This document shows positions 62,380-64,000 of a DNA stretch of 64,000 nt, one piece after another. The position numbers and the translations under genes are program-made. Source of the stretch: Chitinophaga rupis (GTDB lineage Bacteria > Bacteroidota > Bacteroidia > Chitinophagales > Chitinophagaceae); the NCBI RefSeq assembly GCF_900109685.1, contig NZ_FOBB01000009.1:186001-250000 (forward strand), written 5' to 3'. The notes under the pieces are model-generated. The model did no database searches. It had not been told where the DNA came from and saw only the letters and a list, made by a program, of their open reading frames with translations. Each line of letters starts with the position of its first letter. Within the stretch, counting starts at the first letter, position 1.

Positions 62380-62512
62380 CAGTCCACGGACCACGGCCGA
62401 TGGTCCATAGCCTACTGCGTATTTAGGTATTACGTGGAAAGGCAAGTATGCCTTCTGCGAACATACAGCATTGCGCTCTATGCAATGGACTATGGACCAT
62501 GGACTGTGGACA
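62380..62512. repeat. GGTCCATAGTCCAT inverted element 4
   Basis: Left arm 62380-62412 (GTCCACGGACCACGG, then CGATGGTCCATAGCC) and right arm 62483-62511 (CAATGGACTATGGACCATGG, then ACTGTGGAC) share an 11-bp exact inverted core (62400-62410 and 62490-62500). A TATTACGTGG word lies inside. The rest of the gap 62204-62536 holds nothing else seen. Confidence 0.75.
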
Positions 62513-62536
62513 TTGCGCGCCTGGCGCGCAACTCAA

Positions 62537-63535
62537 CTAATGCCGGCGCTCTATGATCGGCCTTGGCTCGCCGCTGCGTTGCTCCTCTTCCTCCTTGGCG
62601 CCTTCATAAGCCCTGATAATGGCTTTTACCAGGCGGTGCCTTACTACATCTTCCTCGTCGAGCTGCAGATAACCTATGCCGTCAATATGCCGGAGGATAC
62701 GGGTGGCTTTTTCCAGCCCGGATTTCTGGTTCTTGGGAAGGTCGATCTGCGTAAGATCGCCGGTGATAATAGCTTTGGCGGAGGCGCCTATACGGGTCAG
62801 GAACATTTTAAGCTGCAGGTCGGTTGCGTTCTGCGCTTCATCCAGGATTATAAAGGAGTTGTCCAGCGTACGGCCACGCATATACGCCAGCGGCGCTATT
62901 TCTATCACGCGGTTGGTCATAAAATAGCTTAGCTTGTCGGCGGGGATCATATCATCCAGCGCATCGTACAGCGGGCGCAGGTATGGGTCTATCTTTTCCT
63001 TCAGGTCACCGGGTAAAAAGCCCAGGCTTTCGCCGGCTTCCACCGCAGGGCGGGTCAGGATGATCTTGCGTACGGCCTTGTTCTTTAAGGCGCGTACGGC
63101 CAGGGCTACGGCAGTATAGGTTTTACCTGTACCGGCAGGGCCTATGGCAAATACAATATCATTCTTTTCTGCCAGGCCTACCATTTTTTGCTGGTTGGCT
63201 GTTTTAGCCCTTACGGTGCGGCCATTTGGACCAAATACCAGCACATCGTTCGGGTTGCGGTCTGTGAAATTATCTACCTTTTCCTCTTCCCCCAGGATCT
63301 GTTCAAAATATCCTTCCGAGAGGTTACCATTACGTTCCAGGTACTTTACGATCTGGCCTATCTTATCCTTGGCAGTAGCTACCTCTTCAGGTGCGCCGGA
63401 TAATTTAAGCTGCGTACCCCTGGAAAGTATTTTTAGCAGCGGGAATTTCTTTTTGAGCAGGTCCAGCTTTCCGTTGTTGACACCGAAAAACTCGATAGGG
63501 TTAATGCTATCTAAGTTGATAATTGATTCTGTCAA
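62537..63535 (-). CDS. phoH: PhoH family ATPase
   Basis: 332 aa. An N-terminal KH-like region (GTQLKLSGAPEEVATAKDKI) is followed by the PhoH P-loop domain: Walker A GPAGTGKTYTAVAL near residue 134, TRPAVEAGESLGFLPGDLKEKIDPY and Walker B SFIILDEAQNAT near 230. Members are RNA-linked ATPases, often coupled to YbeY/YbeZ-type ribosome maturation; this looks like YbeZ. Cytoplasmic. It ends just past element 4, and its start is followed upstream by purE. Confidence 0.9.
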   Translation of the reverse strand: MTESIINLDSINPIEFFGVNNGKLDLLKKKFPLLKILSRGTQLKLSGAPEEVATAKDKIGQIVKYLERNGNLSEGYFEQILGEEEKVDNFTDRNPNDVLVFGPNGRTVRAKTANQQKMVGLAEKNDIVFAIGPAGTGKTYTAVALAVRALKNKAVRKIILTRPAVEAGESLGFLPGDLKEKIDPYLRPLYDALDDMIPADKLSYFMTNRVIEIAPLAYMRGRTLDNSFIILDEAQNATDLQLKMFLTRIGASAKAIITGDLTQIDLPKNQKSGLEKATRILRHIDGIGYLQLDEEDVVRHRLVKAIIRAYEGAKEEEEQRSGEPRPIIERRH

Positions 63536-63615
63536 AATCTAGTTTGATTTTAGCTAATAAGCTGTAATATAATTTTTTTTCGGTCAAACCCGCTGGCAGA
63601 ATTGTTAAGCAATTA

Positions 63616-64000
63616 CTAAATCCGGTAGCCATTTTGTTTAAACGCTTCTACGCGCTCTGCAATGGCCGGATTGCCTAATGCCAGTATACGGGCGGCCAGG
63701 ATGGCTGCATTGCGGGCGCCTGCTTTACCAACTGCCAGGGTACCAACCGGTAAACCTGCCGGCATCTGTACAATGGAGTACAAAGCGTCTACGCCGCCGG
63801 ATAAGCCACCTTCCAAGGGTACGCCCAGCACGGGTAATGAAGTATAAGCAGATACTACGCCGGGTAATGCAGCTGCCATACCAGCCGCGGCAATGATCAC
63901 GCCAAACCCGTTCTTCTGCGCATTGATACACAGATCACGTACTTTGTCAGGGTTGCGGTGCGCGGAGGCTACTATCATCTCGCCTTCAATATTAAAATAC
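63616..64000 (-). CDS. purE: N5-carboxyaminoimidazole ribonucleotide mutase PurE, 5' end missing
   Basis: The C-terminal 127 residues are present; the frame is open to the window edge (YFNIEGEMIVASAHRNPDKV), so about 35 N-terminal residues lie outside. Signature segments are VASAHRNP (substrate binding, His), AAAGMAAALPGVVSAYTSLPVLGVPLEGG and VGTLAVGKAGARNAAILAARIL. It shifts the carboxyl group of N5-CAIR to give CAIR in purine synthesis. The ATG at 63978 is internal, not the true start. PurK is not in the window. Confidence 0.92.
   Translation of the reverse strand, partial: YFNIEGEMIVASAHRNPDKVRDLCINAQKNGFGVIIAAAGMAAALPGVVSAYTSLPVLGVPLEGGLSGGVDALYSIVQMPAGLPVGTLAVGKAGARNAAILAARILALGNPAIAERVEAFKQNGYRI

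Overview
The window looks like chromosomal DNA of a Bacteroidota bacterium, most likely a Chitinophagaceae member close to Chitinophaga. The evidence is Bacteroidota-type promoters (TTTG, about 19 bp, TAnnTTTG), few Shine-Dalgarno sequences, medium GC, DUF3857/transglutaminase-like proteins, a CusA pump fused to a TolC domain, a Nudix-type AraR, and a SAM-I riboswitch ahead of a methionine-type PLP enzyme. The genus is inferred from gene content; no rRNA or tRNA gene was seen.

Layout. 1-3.3 kb: two divergent nucleotidyltransferase modules, one with a small YW-motif partner and one with a metallophosphoesterase, then a conserved hypothetical gene. 3.8-12.3 kb: a MOSC/ferredoxin-reductase fusion, two Gfo/Idh/MocA oxidoreductases, an outer-membrane barrel, an ADP-ribosylglycohydrolase and a YdcF-like protein. 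12.4-18.9 kb: a TetR-TolC-adaptor-RND efflux operon with two copies of a palindromic operator. 19-25.5 kb: NAD-dependent epimerase, SAM-I riboswitch, a Cys/Met PLP enzyme overlapping an amidohydrolase, a dicarboxylate symporter and an SGNH esterase. 25.9-32 kb: a CusA-TolC fusion and CusB-like adaptor (metal efflux). 32-37.8 kb: HAD phosphatase and the arabinose cluster araR-araB-araD-araA with a shared candidate operator. 38-44 kb: a third RND system with an ArsR regulator. 44-52 kb: RBBP9-type hydrolase, queG and three DUF3857/transglutaminase-like proteins. 52-64 kb: DUF937-OmpA protein, clpB, a guanine-deaminase-like enzyme, two ECF sigma/anti-sigma pairs, an NlpC/P60 endopeptidase, ppa, a lipoprotein, phoH and the 3' part of purE.

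The most unusual signal is in the gaps between genes. Many gaps carry arrays of short degenerate words (GCTTT/AAAGC, GGTCCATAGTCCAT, AACGCTGAATGC, AAATCGTAAATC, AAGTAAAAAG, AATTACG, GCACATCA). They are often arranged as facing inverted arms around 10-160 bp of unrelated DNA, and they often begin inside the last codons of the neighbouring gene. The word differs between loci, but several words recur across the 64 kb. They look like a family of long imperfect hairpins at gene ends; some double as terminators and others abut promoters.
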